Positions 33,429 to 41,205 of a stretch of DNA of 64,000 nt are shown here, one piece after another (the stretch's first letter is position 1; every line of letters starts with the position of its first letter). This stretch comes from Streptomyces sp. Tu 3180 (GTDB lineage Bacteria; Actinomycetota; Actinomycetes; Streptomycetales; Streptomycetaceae), in contig NZ_WOXS01000002.1 of assembly GCF_009852415.1 (NCBI RefSeq), positions 1,178,001 through 1,242,000 on the forward strand, given 5' to 3'. The notes under the pieces are model-generated. The model saw only the letters and a list, made by a program, of their open reading frames with translations, was not told where the DNA came from and searched no databases. The position numbers were made by a program, and so were the translations under genes.

Positions 33429-34607
33429 GTGCCGGTGCCCCTGTCGTGCGGCCGGTCGCGGCGTCGGCGGCCGGGGTCCGTCACAGGTCGGGGGCGACGC
33501 GGTGCGGGGTGCGGGGTGGGTTCCACGGGGACGGCTTGTGCCGGTCCGGAGACGGACGGCGAAAGACGCGGCGGTCCGGACGCGGTGGGCGTCGTGGTGC
33601 TGGGGGCCTGTGCGGCCTGGTCGCTGGTCACGGCGGCGGCCGGGGACGGCCGTCCCGAGGGCGTGCTGCTCGCGGTCCTGGCCGTGGCCGCGGGCTACGC
33701 CGCCGGCCGCATCGGCGGAGCGCTGCTGCCGGTGGCCGCGCCGTGCGCCGGCGCCCTGGCCGGCCTCGGCCTGACGGTGACGGTTCCGCACCTGGTGCCG
33801 GGCCCGCAGATCACCGCTCCCCCGGGGCACGCCGGTGCCACGACCGCGGTGCTGGCGCTCTCGGCCGGCGCCGCGTGCTGCGCCGCGTGGGCGGCCTCCG
33901 CCCGGACCGTACGGTTCGCGCTGCGTCTGCCGGCCGCGGGGATCGCGGTGATCGCGGCCGTGCTGGGCTCGGTCCCGGGCTGCTTCGCCGCCGCGGCGGT
34001 GCTGCTGTGCTCCCTCGCCGTGGGCCGCGTACGGCGCCGCGGACCGGGCGTCGCCGTCCTGGCCGTGGCCGCCACGGGGGTGACGGGGCTGACCTGGGCG
34101 GTGGCCGGGGACGCCGTGCCGAAGGGGTTCGCCGCCTCGCTGGAGGGCCGGCTGACGCCGCACCGCGTGGACCTGTGGCGGGACGCGCTCGGCATGGTCC
34201 GCCACCACGCGGGCCTGGGGGTGGGGCCGGGACGTTTCGGGGAGCTGAGCACGACCGCCGTCCGGTCCCCGGCGTCCGGCGGCAGGCCCCACTCCGCGCC
34301 GCTCCAGCTGGCGGCCGAGCAGGGCGCCGTCGGGGTGGTGCTGCTGGCGGCGGTCTTCGGCTGGCTGCTGTACGCGCTGTGGCGCAGCCCGCGTGCCACG
34401 CCGGTGGTCCTCACCGCGGGGGCGGCCCTGACGGCCGTCGCGGCCGTCGCGGCGGTGGGCAACGCGCTGAGCTTCACCGCGGTGTCCGTGGGGACCGGTC
34501 TGCTGGCGGGGCTGGCGACGGCCCGGCCCCTCGCCGACGACGCGGCACGGCATCCGGCGCGGACCCGGCGGACGCGTCCGCGCCGGGACCGGTCTCCACG
34601 ACGGTGA
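33429..34607 (+). CDS. O-antigen-ligase-like polytopic membrane protein
   Basis: Hydrophobic helices run through most of the protein. The segment RVDLWRDALGMVRHHAGLGVGPGRFGE is the characteristic Wzy_C/O-antigen-ligase loop, and a following PHSAPLQLAAEQGAVGVVLLAAVFGWLL matches its continuation. These enzymes join lipid-linked glycan to an acceptor outside the membrane. The start is uncertain: GTG 33429 is given, but the first 50 residues are not family-like and a start near 33586 is possible. No glycan cluster surrounds it, so the role is open. Confidence 0.65.
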   Translation: MPVPLSCGRSRRRRPGSVTGRGRRGAGCGVGSTGTACAGPETDGERRGGPDAVGVVVLGACAAWSLVTAAAGDGRPEGVLLAVLAVAAGYAAGRIGGALLPVAAPCAGALAGLGLTVTVPHLVPGPQITAPPGHAGATTAVLALSAGAACCAAWAASARTVRFALRLPAAGIAVIAAVLGSVPGCFAAAAVLLCSLAVGRVRRRGPGVAVLAVAATGVTGLTWAVAGDAVPKGFAASLEGRLTPHRVDLWRDALGMVRHHAGLGVGPGRFGELSTTAVRSPASGGRPHSAPLQLAAEQGAVGVVLLAAVFGWLLYALWRSPRATPVVLTAGAALTAVAAVAAVGNALSFTAVSVGTGLLAGLATARPLADDAARHPARTRRTRPRRDRSPRR

Positions 34608-34702
34608 ACACGACGATGGGGGGGAAACGCTTCTGCGCGCGGTGAGCGGGGCGGGGGCGGCGGCCGGACGCCTCTCCCCGGCCGACCGGACGGACCCGGC
34701 GA

Positions 34703-34743
34703 CCGGCCGGACCCCCGGTCGACCCGACCGGGGGTCCGGCCGG
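34703..34743. terminator. Very strong bidirectional terminator hairpin
   Basis: 19-base arms (34703-34721 and 34725-34743) are perfectly complementary around a 3-base loop; the inner arm is GGACCCCCGGTCG. It lies between the convergent O-antigen-ligase-like and PH-domain genes. Confidence 0.8.
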
Positions 34744-34755
34744 TTCCCGCGCGGT

Positions 34756-35301
34756 TCAGCGCGTCGCGCCCGGCCTGTGCGGACGGAGCCGGTCGCGGAT
34801 GACGTGCACCGCCGCCTCCGCGTCGTCCACGGTGACCGTGAAGGTGTGGCCGTCCCACAACTGCAGCACGACGCCCTCACCGCGGCGCACGACGACCGCC
34901 GTGCCCTTCTCGGGCCGCCAGCGATAACCCCAGCCGCCCCAGTGACGCGGGGTGACGTGCGGGGCGAACTCCGCGCCGGCGACCTGCGAGAGCGGGATGC
35001 GGCGGCGCGGCACGCCCATGTGGCCGCAGCGCACTTCCAGGTGCTCCTCGTCGACCCGCAGCGCGACGTGCACGAAGGCGAGGGTTCCGAACAGGACGAG
35101 CAGTCCGGCGGCGATGCACCCGACGACGGCCATGACCAGGGGCGCGACACCGCTCGTCCACGCGGAGTCCACGGCCAGCGCGATGCCGAGCGCCATGCAG
35201 GCGGCGCCGATCAGCGCCAGCAGCCACTGGTAGCGGTTGGTCGCGCGACCGGTCCACACCTCGGGACAGGGGGCGTGCTCGCCACGGCGGTGGTCCCTCA
35301 T
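34756..35301 (-). CDS. Membrane protein with PH-like domain
   Basis: 181 residues from an ATG at 35301. Two adjacent membrane helices (about 28-50 and 54-80) are followed by a bacterial PH-like domain (LRVDEEHLEVRCGHMGVPRRRIPLSQVAGAEF, then GTAVVVRRGEGVVLQLWDGHTFTVTVDDAEAAVHVI). This layout is common in actinobacterial proteins of unknown role. The upstream extension of the frame lacks a ribosome site. Confidence 0.75.
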   Translation of the reverse strand: MRDHRRGEHAPCPEVWTGRATNRYQWLLALIGAACMALGIALAVDSAWTSGVAPLVMAVVGCIAAGLLVLFGTLAFVHVALRVDEEHLEVRCGHMGVPRRRIPLSQVAGAEFAPHVTPRHWGGWGYRWRPEKGTAVVVRRGEGVVLQLWDGHTFTVTVDDAEAAVHVIRDRLRPHRPGATR

Positions 35302-35429
35302 GCGTTCGAGGTTACTCAGGATTCGCTCCGCAGGGGCCGCGTGGCACAGCGTCACTGGGCCGACCGGGCGTGCGGCGGGCCGGGACTCCACGCGGGGACC
35401 GGCGCCGGTGACGGTTCACCGGCGGTGGT

Positions 35430-36215
35430 TCACCCGGCGGTGGTGACCTGCCGGAGCAGCCGGCCTTCCGCGTAGGTGAGGGCGGCCGCGGGGAGGGTGC
35501 CCTCGCGTCCGCTCAGCAGGACCGTCAGGGTGCCGCCGGCCGGGGCACCGGGGGCGGGCCGCTCGCCGATGCGGCGCAGGGCCTGGGCGGCCACCGCCGT
35601 GGCGGAGCCGTGCAGGGCGAGCGGCGGGGCGGCGGGGCGCTGCACGGCGGCCCGGATGCGCTCGGCGACCAGCTCGTAGTGGGTGCAGCCCAGGACGACG
35701 GTCGTCACGTCCTCGGGGGTGAGCTCGGCGGCCGCGGCGACGGCGGCGTCGATCGCCGCCTCGTCGGCCCGCTCCACGGCCTCGGCGAGACCCCAGCACG
35801 GCACCTCGGTGACGGCCACGCCGTCGGCGAAGTTCTGGATCAGGTCCTTCTGGTAGGGGCTGCCGGTCGTGGCCGGCGTGGCCCAGATGGCCAGCGGTCC
35901 GCCGCCGGCCGCGGCGGGCTTGATCGCCGGGACGGTGCCGATGACCGGCAGGTCCGGTTCGAGGCGGGCGCGCAGGGCGGTGAGCGCGTGCACGGTCGCG
36001 GTGTTGCAGCCGACGATCAGCGCGTCGGGCCGGTGCGCGGCGGCCGCCTCGGCGACGGCCAGTGCGCGCTCGGTGAGGTCCTCGGGCGTTCTGGGTCCCC
36101 ACGGCATGCCGTCGGGGTCGAGGGAGAGGACGAGATCGGCGTCGGGGCGCAGGCGCCGCACCGCGGCGGTGGCCGCCAGCAGGCCGATTCCGGAGTCCAT
36201 GAGCGCGATCTTCAC
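35430..36215 (-). CDS. Aspartate/glutamate racemase-family protein
   Basis: 261 residues from a GTG at 36215 (protein starts KIALMDSGIGLLAATAAVRRL). The two catalytic Cys are visible in IVGCNTATVHAL and VLGCTHYEL, the signatures of glutamate racemase. MurI supplies D-glutamate for peptidoglycan, but Streptomyces usually carry another murI in a division-related context, so this may be a second copy or a related racemase. It is divergent from the glycosyltransferase with 57 bases between the starts. Confidence 0.82.
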   Translation of the reverse strand: MKIALMDSGIGLLAATAAVRRLRPDADLVLSLDPDGMPWGPRTPEDLTERALAVAEAAAAHRPDALIVGCNTATVHALTALRARLEPDLPVIGTVPAIKPAAAGGGPLAIWATPATTGSPYQKDLIQNFADGVAVTEVPCWGLAEAVERADEAAIDAAVAAAAELTPEDVTTVVLGCTHYELVAERIRAAVQRPAAPPLALHGSATAVAAQALRRIGERPAPGAPAGGTLTVLLSGREGTLPAAALTYAEGRLLRQVTTAG

Positions 36216-36272
36216 CCGGCCACGATAGACGATGGGCGTCTTCCGGCCGGTCCCGTGGGGCAGACTGCGCAC

Positions 36273-37448
36273 GTGAGCGCCGTTGTGTGGACCGCCGCCG
36301 GATCACTCGCCGCCTGGCTGTGGCTGCTGCTCTGCCAGGGCTTCTTCTGGCGCACGGATGTACGGCTCCCGCCGTCGCGCGATCCCGGGACGTGGCCGTC
36401 GGTGTGCGTCGTCGTCCCCGCGCGCGACGAGGCGGCGGTGCTGCCCGCGAGCCTGCCGACGCTGCTCGCCCAGGAGTATCCGGGACGGGCCGAGGTCTTC
36501 CTCGTCGACGACGGCAGCACCGACGGCACCGGGGAGCTCGCGCGCGAGCTCGCGCGCCGGTCCGGCGGGCTGCCGCTCACCGTGGGTTCCCCGGGCGAGC
36601 CCCCCGCCGGGTGGACCGGCAAGCTGTGGGCGGTGCGGCACGGCATCGGCCTGGCACGCGTGCGTGCCCCCGAGTACCTGCTGCTGACGGACGCCGACAT
36701 CGCGCACGCCCCGGACAGCCTGCGCCGGCTGGTGGCGGCGGCGCGCACCGGGGGGTACGACGTCGTGTCGCAGATGGCCCGGCTGCGGGTGGAGAGCCCC
36801 TGGGAACGGCTGGTCGTGCCCGCCTTCGTCTACTTCTTCGCGCAGCTCTACCCGTTCCGCCGGATCGGCAGGGACGGGACGCGGACGGCCGCCGCGGCCG
36901 GCGGCTGCGTGCTGCTGCGCGCCGACGCGGCCGAGCGGGCACGGATCCCGGACGCCGTGCGGCACGCCGTCATCGACGACGTGGCCCTGGCCCGGGCGGT
37001 CAAGCGCCGCGGCGGACGCGTCTGGCTGGGGCTGGCGGACCGGGTGGACAGCGTGCGGCCGTACCCGCGGCTGCACGACCTGTGGCGCATGGTGGCGCGC
37101 AGCGCGTACGCGCAGCTGCGGCACAGTCCGGTGGTGCTGGCCGGTACGGTCGCCGGGCTGGTCCTGGTGTACCTGGTGCCGCCCGTGGCGGTGGTCGCGG
37201 GGACGGGGGCGGGGAGCCCGGTCGCGGCGGTCCTCGGCGGGGCGGCCTGGCTCGTGATGGCGGGGACGTACGTCCCGATGCTCCGGTATTACCGGCAGCC
37301 GCTGTGGCTCGCCCCCCTGCTGCCGTTCACCGCGTTCCTGTACCTCCTGATGACGGTCGACTCGGCGGTGCAGCACCGGCGGGGGCGCGGTGCGGCCTGG
37401 AAGGGCCGCACCTACGCCCGTCCGGACGCCGTGCCCGACGAGGGCTGA
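36273..37448 (+). CDS. hpnB: HpnB-type family 2 glycosyltransferase
   Basis: 391 residues from a GTG. An N-terminal membrane helix precedes a GT-A domain (SVCVVVPARDEAAVLPASLPTLLAQEYPG, DDGSTDGT, GWTGKLWAVRHG, LLTDADIAHAPDSLRRL). The later sequence (PAFVYFFAQLYPF, TAAAAGGCVLLR, VIDDVALARAVKR, LHDLWRMVARSAYAQLRHSP) follows HpnB closely, and three or four helices end the protein. HpnB is named for hopanoid gene clusters, but no other hopanoid gene is here. The acceptor is unknown. Confidence 0.82.
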   Translation: MSAVVWTAAGSLAAWLWLLLCQGFFWRTDVRLPPSRDPGTWPSVCVVVPARDEAAVLPASLPTLLAQEYPGRAEVFLVDDGSTDGTGELARELARRSGGLPLTVGSPGEPPAGWTGKLWAVRHGIGLARVRAPEYLLLTDADIAHAPDSLRRLVAAARTGGYDVVSQMARLRVESPWERLVVPAFVYFFAQLYPFRRIGRDGTRTAAAAGGCVLLRADAAERARIPDAVRHAVIDDVALARAVKRRGGRVWLGLADRVDSVRPYPRLHDLWRMVARSAYAQLRHSPVVLAGTVAGLVLVYLVPPVAVVAGTGAGSPVAAVLGGAAWLVMAGTYVPMLRYYRQPLWLAPLLPFTAFLYLLMTVDSAVQHRRGRGAAWKGRTYARPDAVPDEG

Positions 37449-37467
37449 GCGGACGGTTCCCCGCGGC

Positions 37468-38745
37468 TCACTTCCGGCCCGGCGTCCAGTTCATGCCCCA
37501 GCCGTAGGCGTGGTCGACGGTGCGCTGCGGGCTCACGCCCCGTTCGGGCACCAGGTAGCGGGCCTCGCGCTGGACGACGAGGTCGCCGCCGCCGGTGTTG
37601 GTGATCAGGGCGAGCGCGCAGACCGTGGAGGGGACGGTGCACTCGTCGAGGGAGAAGTCGATCGGTGCGCCGTACTGCGGCCGCAGGGTGACCGTGGCGT
37701 GCAGGTCGGCGAAGGAGCGGGCGCCCTCGTAGATGGTGACGAAGACCAGGATGCGCCGGAAGAGGTGCTTGTGGTCGAGGTTGACGGTGAGGTTCTCACC
37801 GGTGGACACGGCACCGGTGCGGTCGTCGCCGTCCAGGTGGACGAACGGGGGCTGGTGCAGGGACCCGAAGGCGTTGCCGAGGGCCTGCACCACTCCCTTG
37901 CTGCCGTCGGTGAGTTCGTACAGGGCGCACAGGTCGAGGTCCAGGTCGGAGTGCATGGCGACCGGGCGGCCCAGCTTGGCGGCCCACCCCGAGAACTGCT
38001 TGCGCACCTGCCAGTTGAGGTTCACGTGCAGGGCCCCGGAGGTGCCGCCCTGCTTGGTCAGCGAGACCGTGGGGGACGCCTTGGTGAGCGTCACCTTGGT
38101 CAGGCGGACGGGCGCCGGCGCGGGAGACACCGCGGGCTGCGGCGGGGCGGCCGGGCGGGCCGCCGGGACCGGGGGCGCGGTGACCGGGGGCGGCACCGCG
38201 GCCGCGGGGGCGGTGTGCTGCGGTTCGTCCACGGTGATGCCGTAGTCGGTGGCCAGGCCCTCGAGTCCGCTGCTGTAGCCCTGGCCGACGGCGCGGAACT
38301 TCCAGGCGCCCTGGCGCCGGTAGAACTCACCGAGCACGAACGCCGTCTCGCTGGTCGCCCCGGTGCTGTCGAAGCGGGCCGCCACGGTGCCGTTCGCGGC
38401 GTCCTTGACCTCGATGTACAGGTCCGGGACCCGGCCGAAGGCGCCGCCGTCGGAGGAGGCGGCCACGATCACGGTCTCGATGCCGGGCTCCACGCGCGTG
38501 AGGTCGACGAGCAGGGTGTCGGTGACCCGGCCGCCGGCGTTCCGCTTGCCCTCGTGGCGGACGGCGCCGGAGGAGTGGGCGGGCTGGTTGTAGAAGACGA
38601 AGTCGTCGTCGGAGCGGACCTTCCCGCCGACCAGCAGGAGCGCCGAGGCGTCCGCGTCGGGGACGCCGGGACCGGAGCGCCAGCCCACTTCCACCCTCAG
38701 TGCCGTGGCCGGAACCGGTGTGTTCGACCCTTTCGACATTGACAT
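37468..38745 (-). CDS. Protein with two TerD domains
   Basis: 425 residues from an ATG at 38745 preceded by GGGGGCGGA. Two TerD-like domains (about 10-190 and 235-420) are joined by a Pro/Ala-rich linker (about 191-230). Signatures include the acidic calcium-site stretches DFVFYNQPAHSSGAVRHEG and DLDLDLCALYEL. TerD proteins bind Ca2+ and belong to stress and tellurite-resistance systems; in Streptomyces they affect calcium homeostasis and development. No other ter gene is adjacent. Confidence 0.85.
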   Translation of the reverse strand: MSMSKGSNTPVPATALRVEVGWRSGPGVPDADASALLLVGGKVRSDDDFVFYNQPAHSSGAVRHEGKRNAGGRVTDTLLVDLTRVEPGIETVIVAASSDGGAFGRVPDLYIEVKDAANGTVAARFDSTGATSETAFVLGEFYRRQGAWKFRAVGQGYSSGLEGLATDYGITVDEPQHTAPAAAVPPPVTAPPVPAARPAAPPQPAVSPAPAPVRLTKVTLTKASPTVSLTKQGGTSGALHVNLNWQVRKQFSGWAAKLGRPVAMHSDLDLDLCALYELTDGSKGVVQALGNAFGSLHQPPFVHLDGDDRTGAVSTGENLTVNLDHKHLFRRILVFVTIYEGARSFADLHATVTLRPQYGAPIDFSLDECTVPSTVCALALITNTGGGDLVVQREARYLVPERGVSPQRTVDHAYGWGMNWTPGRK

Positions 38746-39037
38746 GTCCGCCCCCATCACAGGTCGCCGCGCCGGGCCGCGCGTCCCGGCGTCCGTCGGG
38801 TTCTCGTCCGCACAACCTATTCCCCCCGGGCGGGAACTCCCACGGGGAGTGCGTGAAGACCGGGGGCCAACCGCCGGTAACCGGCCCGGAACTCGGCCTT
38901 TACACGAAATCCGCCCGGTGGAACGCCCGTTTTCCCCAGATTCGCTCACATTGGGGATCCCAGGTCACCCCGGGCACGGAAAACAACCCTCTTATCGGTC
39001 TCCCCAACCAGCACATCGTGGGCTTAACTTATGTGCC
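38746..39037. promoter_or_regulatory. Divergent promoter region, TerD gene and Pro-rich protein gene
   Basis: About 290 bp, unusually AT-rich for this window from 38880 to 39030. It must hold both promoters. No gene or strong hairpin was recognised. Confidence 0.4.
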
Positions 39038-39472
39038 ATGACCTCCCCCCGCTCCACTTATGGTGGCGGCTACTACTCCGCCTCCTTCCCGGAGACCCCG
39101 ATCTACGACTCCCTCGTGGCCGAACGAGGCACCCCGCAGATCGCCCCGATCCGGGTCCCCGCCGCGTACGACGCGCCGGCCCCCCATCTGCCCGCGCTCC
39201 CCTCGGCGTTGCCCGCCCTCCCGGCGGCCCCGTCCCAGCCCTCCTACGGCTATCCGCAGGCGCCGCAGCCCGCCCCGCTCCAGCAGGCGCCCGCGGCGTA
39301 CATCCCGCAGCAGGCCACCGCGCCGCGCGGCTACCCCGGGCCCCAGCCGCAGCCGCCGCGTCCGGTCGCCCCCGGTGCGGGCTACGAGGCGATGCGCCCC
39401 GCGGCTCCCCGGCCCGCCCCGGCCCCGTACCAGGACCCGTACCACCACCAGCAGCAGTACCGCGGGTACTGA
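39038..39472 (+). CDS. Conserved Pro/Ala/Tyr-rich Streptomyces protein (DUF6643-like)
   Basis: 144 residues. The first 45 (TSPRSTYGGGYYSASFPETP, then IYDSLVAERGTPQIAPIRVP) look conserved, while the rest is a Pro/Gln/Ala-rich, low-complexity tail ending HHQQQYRGY. No signal peptide or membrane segment is present. I recall this N-terminus as typical of a streptomycete family of unknown function; the DUF number is from memory. Function unknown. Confidence 0.7.
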   Translation: MTSPRSTYGGGYYSASFPETPIYDSLVAERGTPQIAPIRVPAAYDAPAPHLPALPSALPALPAAPSQPSYGYPQAPQPAPLQQAPAAYIPQQATAPRGYPGPQPQPPRPVAPGAGYEAMRPAAPRPAPAPYQDPYHHQQQYRGY

Positions 39473-39513
39473 TCCGTCCCGGGGCCGCCGACGCCGGCTG
39501 GCAGGATGGCCCC

Positions 39514-40341
39514 ATGGGGAACGCGCGTCTGCACTCGATTCACATCCATCCGGTCAAGGCCTTCCGGAGCCTTCCGCTCCGCGAGGTCGTCGTGGAGCCC
39601 TGGGGGCCCGCCGGAGACCGGCGCTGGATGCTGGTCGACGACGGGGGAAAGGTCGTCACACAGCGCCAGCAGCCGCGCCTCGCGCTCGCCGCCGCCGAGC
39701 TCCTGCCCGGCGGCGGCGTCCGGCTGTCCGCGCCCGGGGCGCAGCCGGTGACGGTGCCCGTCCCCCGGCCCGGCAGGACGGTCCCGGTGGTGCTCTTCCG
39801 CGACAAGATCGAGGCGGTCCCGGCCGAGGACGACGCCGCGCACGCCTGGTGCAGCGCCTACCTCGGCGCCGACGTGCGCCTCGTGCACCTGGACGACCCG
39901 GCCACGCGCCGGCCGGTCGACCCGCAGTACGCACGACCGGGCGAGACCGTCACCTTCGCCGACGGCTATCCGCTGCTGCTCACCACGACCGCCTCGCTCG
40001 ACCACCTCAACTCCCTGATCGCGGAGGGCGACCACCCGGCCGAGGGCCCGCTGCCGATGAACCGCTTCCGGCCGAACGTGGTCGTCGAGGGCACCTCGCC
40101 CTGGGACGAGGACGCGTGGACGCGCCTCACCATCGGCGAGGTCCCCTTCCGCGTCGCGAAGCCCTGCGGCCGGTGCGTGGTGACGACCACCGACCAGGAG
40201 ACCGCCCGGCGCGGGAGCGAGCCGCTGCGCACGCTGGCCGCCCGTCGGCGGACCGACGGCAAGCTCGTCTTCGGGCAGAACCTGGTGCCCCTGTCCACCG
40301 GTACGGTCCGCGTCGGCGACCCGGTGGAGATCCTGGCGTAG
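39514..40341 (+). CDS. MOSC-domain protein
   Basis: 275 residues. The N-terminal MOSC beta-barrel part (HSIHIHPVKAFRSLPLREVVVEPWGPAGDRRWMLVD) and C-terminal MOSC domain (NRFRPNVVVEG, then AKPCGRCVVTTTDQET with the conserved Cys) match MOSC proteins. These bind molybdenum cofactor and handle sulfur or reduce N-hydroxylated compounds. It is monocistronic, with a hairpin terminator immediately after the stop. Confidence 0.87.
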   Translation: MGNARLHSIHIHPVKAFRSLPLREVVVEPWGPAGDRRWMLVDDGGKVVTQRQQPRLALAAAELLPGGGVRLSAPGAQPVTVPVPRPGRTVPVVLFRDKIEAVPAEDDAAHAWCSAYLGADVRLVHLDDPATRRPVDPQYARPGETVTFADGYPLLLTTTASLDHLNSLIAEGDHPAEGPLPMNRFRPNVVVEGTSPWDEDAWTRLTIGEVPFRVAKPCGRCVVTTTDQETARRGSEPLRTLAARRRTDGKLVFGQNLVPLSTGTVRVGDPVEILA

Positions 40342-40343
40342 CC

Positions 40344-40367
40344 GTTCCCGTCCGTGCGGACGGGAAC
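40344..40367 (+). terminator. Terminator after the MOSC gene
   Basis: GTTCCCGTCCG (40344-40354) and CGGACGGGAAC (40357-40367) are perfect complements with a 2-base loop. It lies 2 bases past the stop codon. Confidence 0.75.
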
Positions 40368-40442
40368 CGGCCCCCCGACCCGGGCGTTGGCCTTCCGTGA
40401 GAGGTTCGTGAGAAACGCACGGGCGACAGGGGGGTGTGGACG

Positions 40443-41048
40443 GTGCGGGCGATCAGCGGACTCTGGCGCTGGCGGCGCAATCCGCTGTGCCGCGGGACCG
40501 ACCTGGCCGAGGCCTGGGTGGCGCTCGCGGCGCTGCTGCTCGCCCTCGTCGCCGCCCCGGTGGCCGGCTGCCTCGTCGGCGGCGCCGCCCAGAACGCGCT
40601 GCAGCGGTCCGTCCGCGCACAGCACCAGGCCCGGCACCCGGTGCCGGCCACGGTGGTGCGCGCGCTCGACCCGTCCCCGCTGGACATCGACCCGGAGACC
40701 TCCTCCGGCCAGGGCCCGCGCAGCCGCGTCCTCGCCCGCTGGACCGCCCCGGACGGCACCGAGCGGAGCGGACCGGTGCCGACGCGCCTGGAGGACCCGC
40801 GGCCGGGCGACCGCTTCGGGATGTGGACCGACGGGCGGGGGCGCGTCGCGGCCCGTCCGCTGGACCCCGCGACGGCGACGACGCACGCCGTGCTCGCCGG
40901 GTTCGGCGCGGCCCTGGTGGCCGCGGCCCTGGCCGAGGGCGGCAGACGGCTGATCGTCTGGCGCATGGTCCGCCGCCGGTACGCCCGTTGGGACCGGGCG
41001 TGGGAGAAGGCGGGCCCGGACTGGGGCAGGACGGGCACCGGCAACTGA
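40443..41048 (+). CDS. Rv1733c-like two-helix membrane protein
   Basis: 201 residues from a GTG at 40443, chosen because AGGGGGG lies at a proper distance; the GTG at 40434 sits directly on that site. The start [45 protein letters not shown] and a second helix ([18 protein letters not shown]) frame an external loop of about 90 residues, the layout of the Rv1733c family. Function unknown. Confidence 0.78.
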   Translation: MRAISGLWRWRRNPLCRGTDLAEAWVALAALLLALVAAPVAGCLVGGAAQNALQRSVRAQHQARHPVPATVVRALDPSPLDIDPETSSGQGPRSRVLARWTAPDGTERSGPVPTRLEDPRPGDRFGMWTDGRGRVAARPLDPATATTHAVLAGFGAALVAAALAEGGRRLIVWRMVRRRYARWDRAWEKAGPDWGRTGTGN

Positions 41049-41205
41049 CCGCGTTCCGCCTCCGGTCAACCCCATGCCCGCGCGCACGCTACGGTGGTCC
41101 GGCCGAACCGGTCGGCGACACCCCGCACGCGGGCCGCGGGGCCGGCCGCGGCGTCCGGCAGGCGAACGAGCCACAGGTACGACGAGGTGGGGGCACGGCT
41201 ACACC

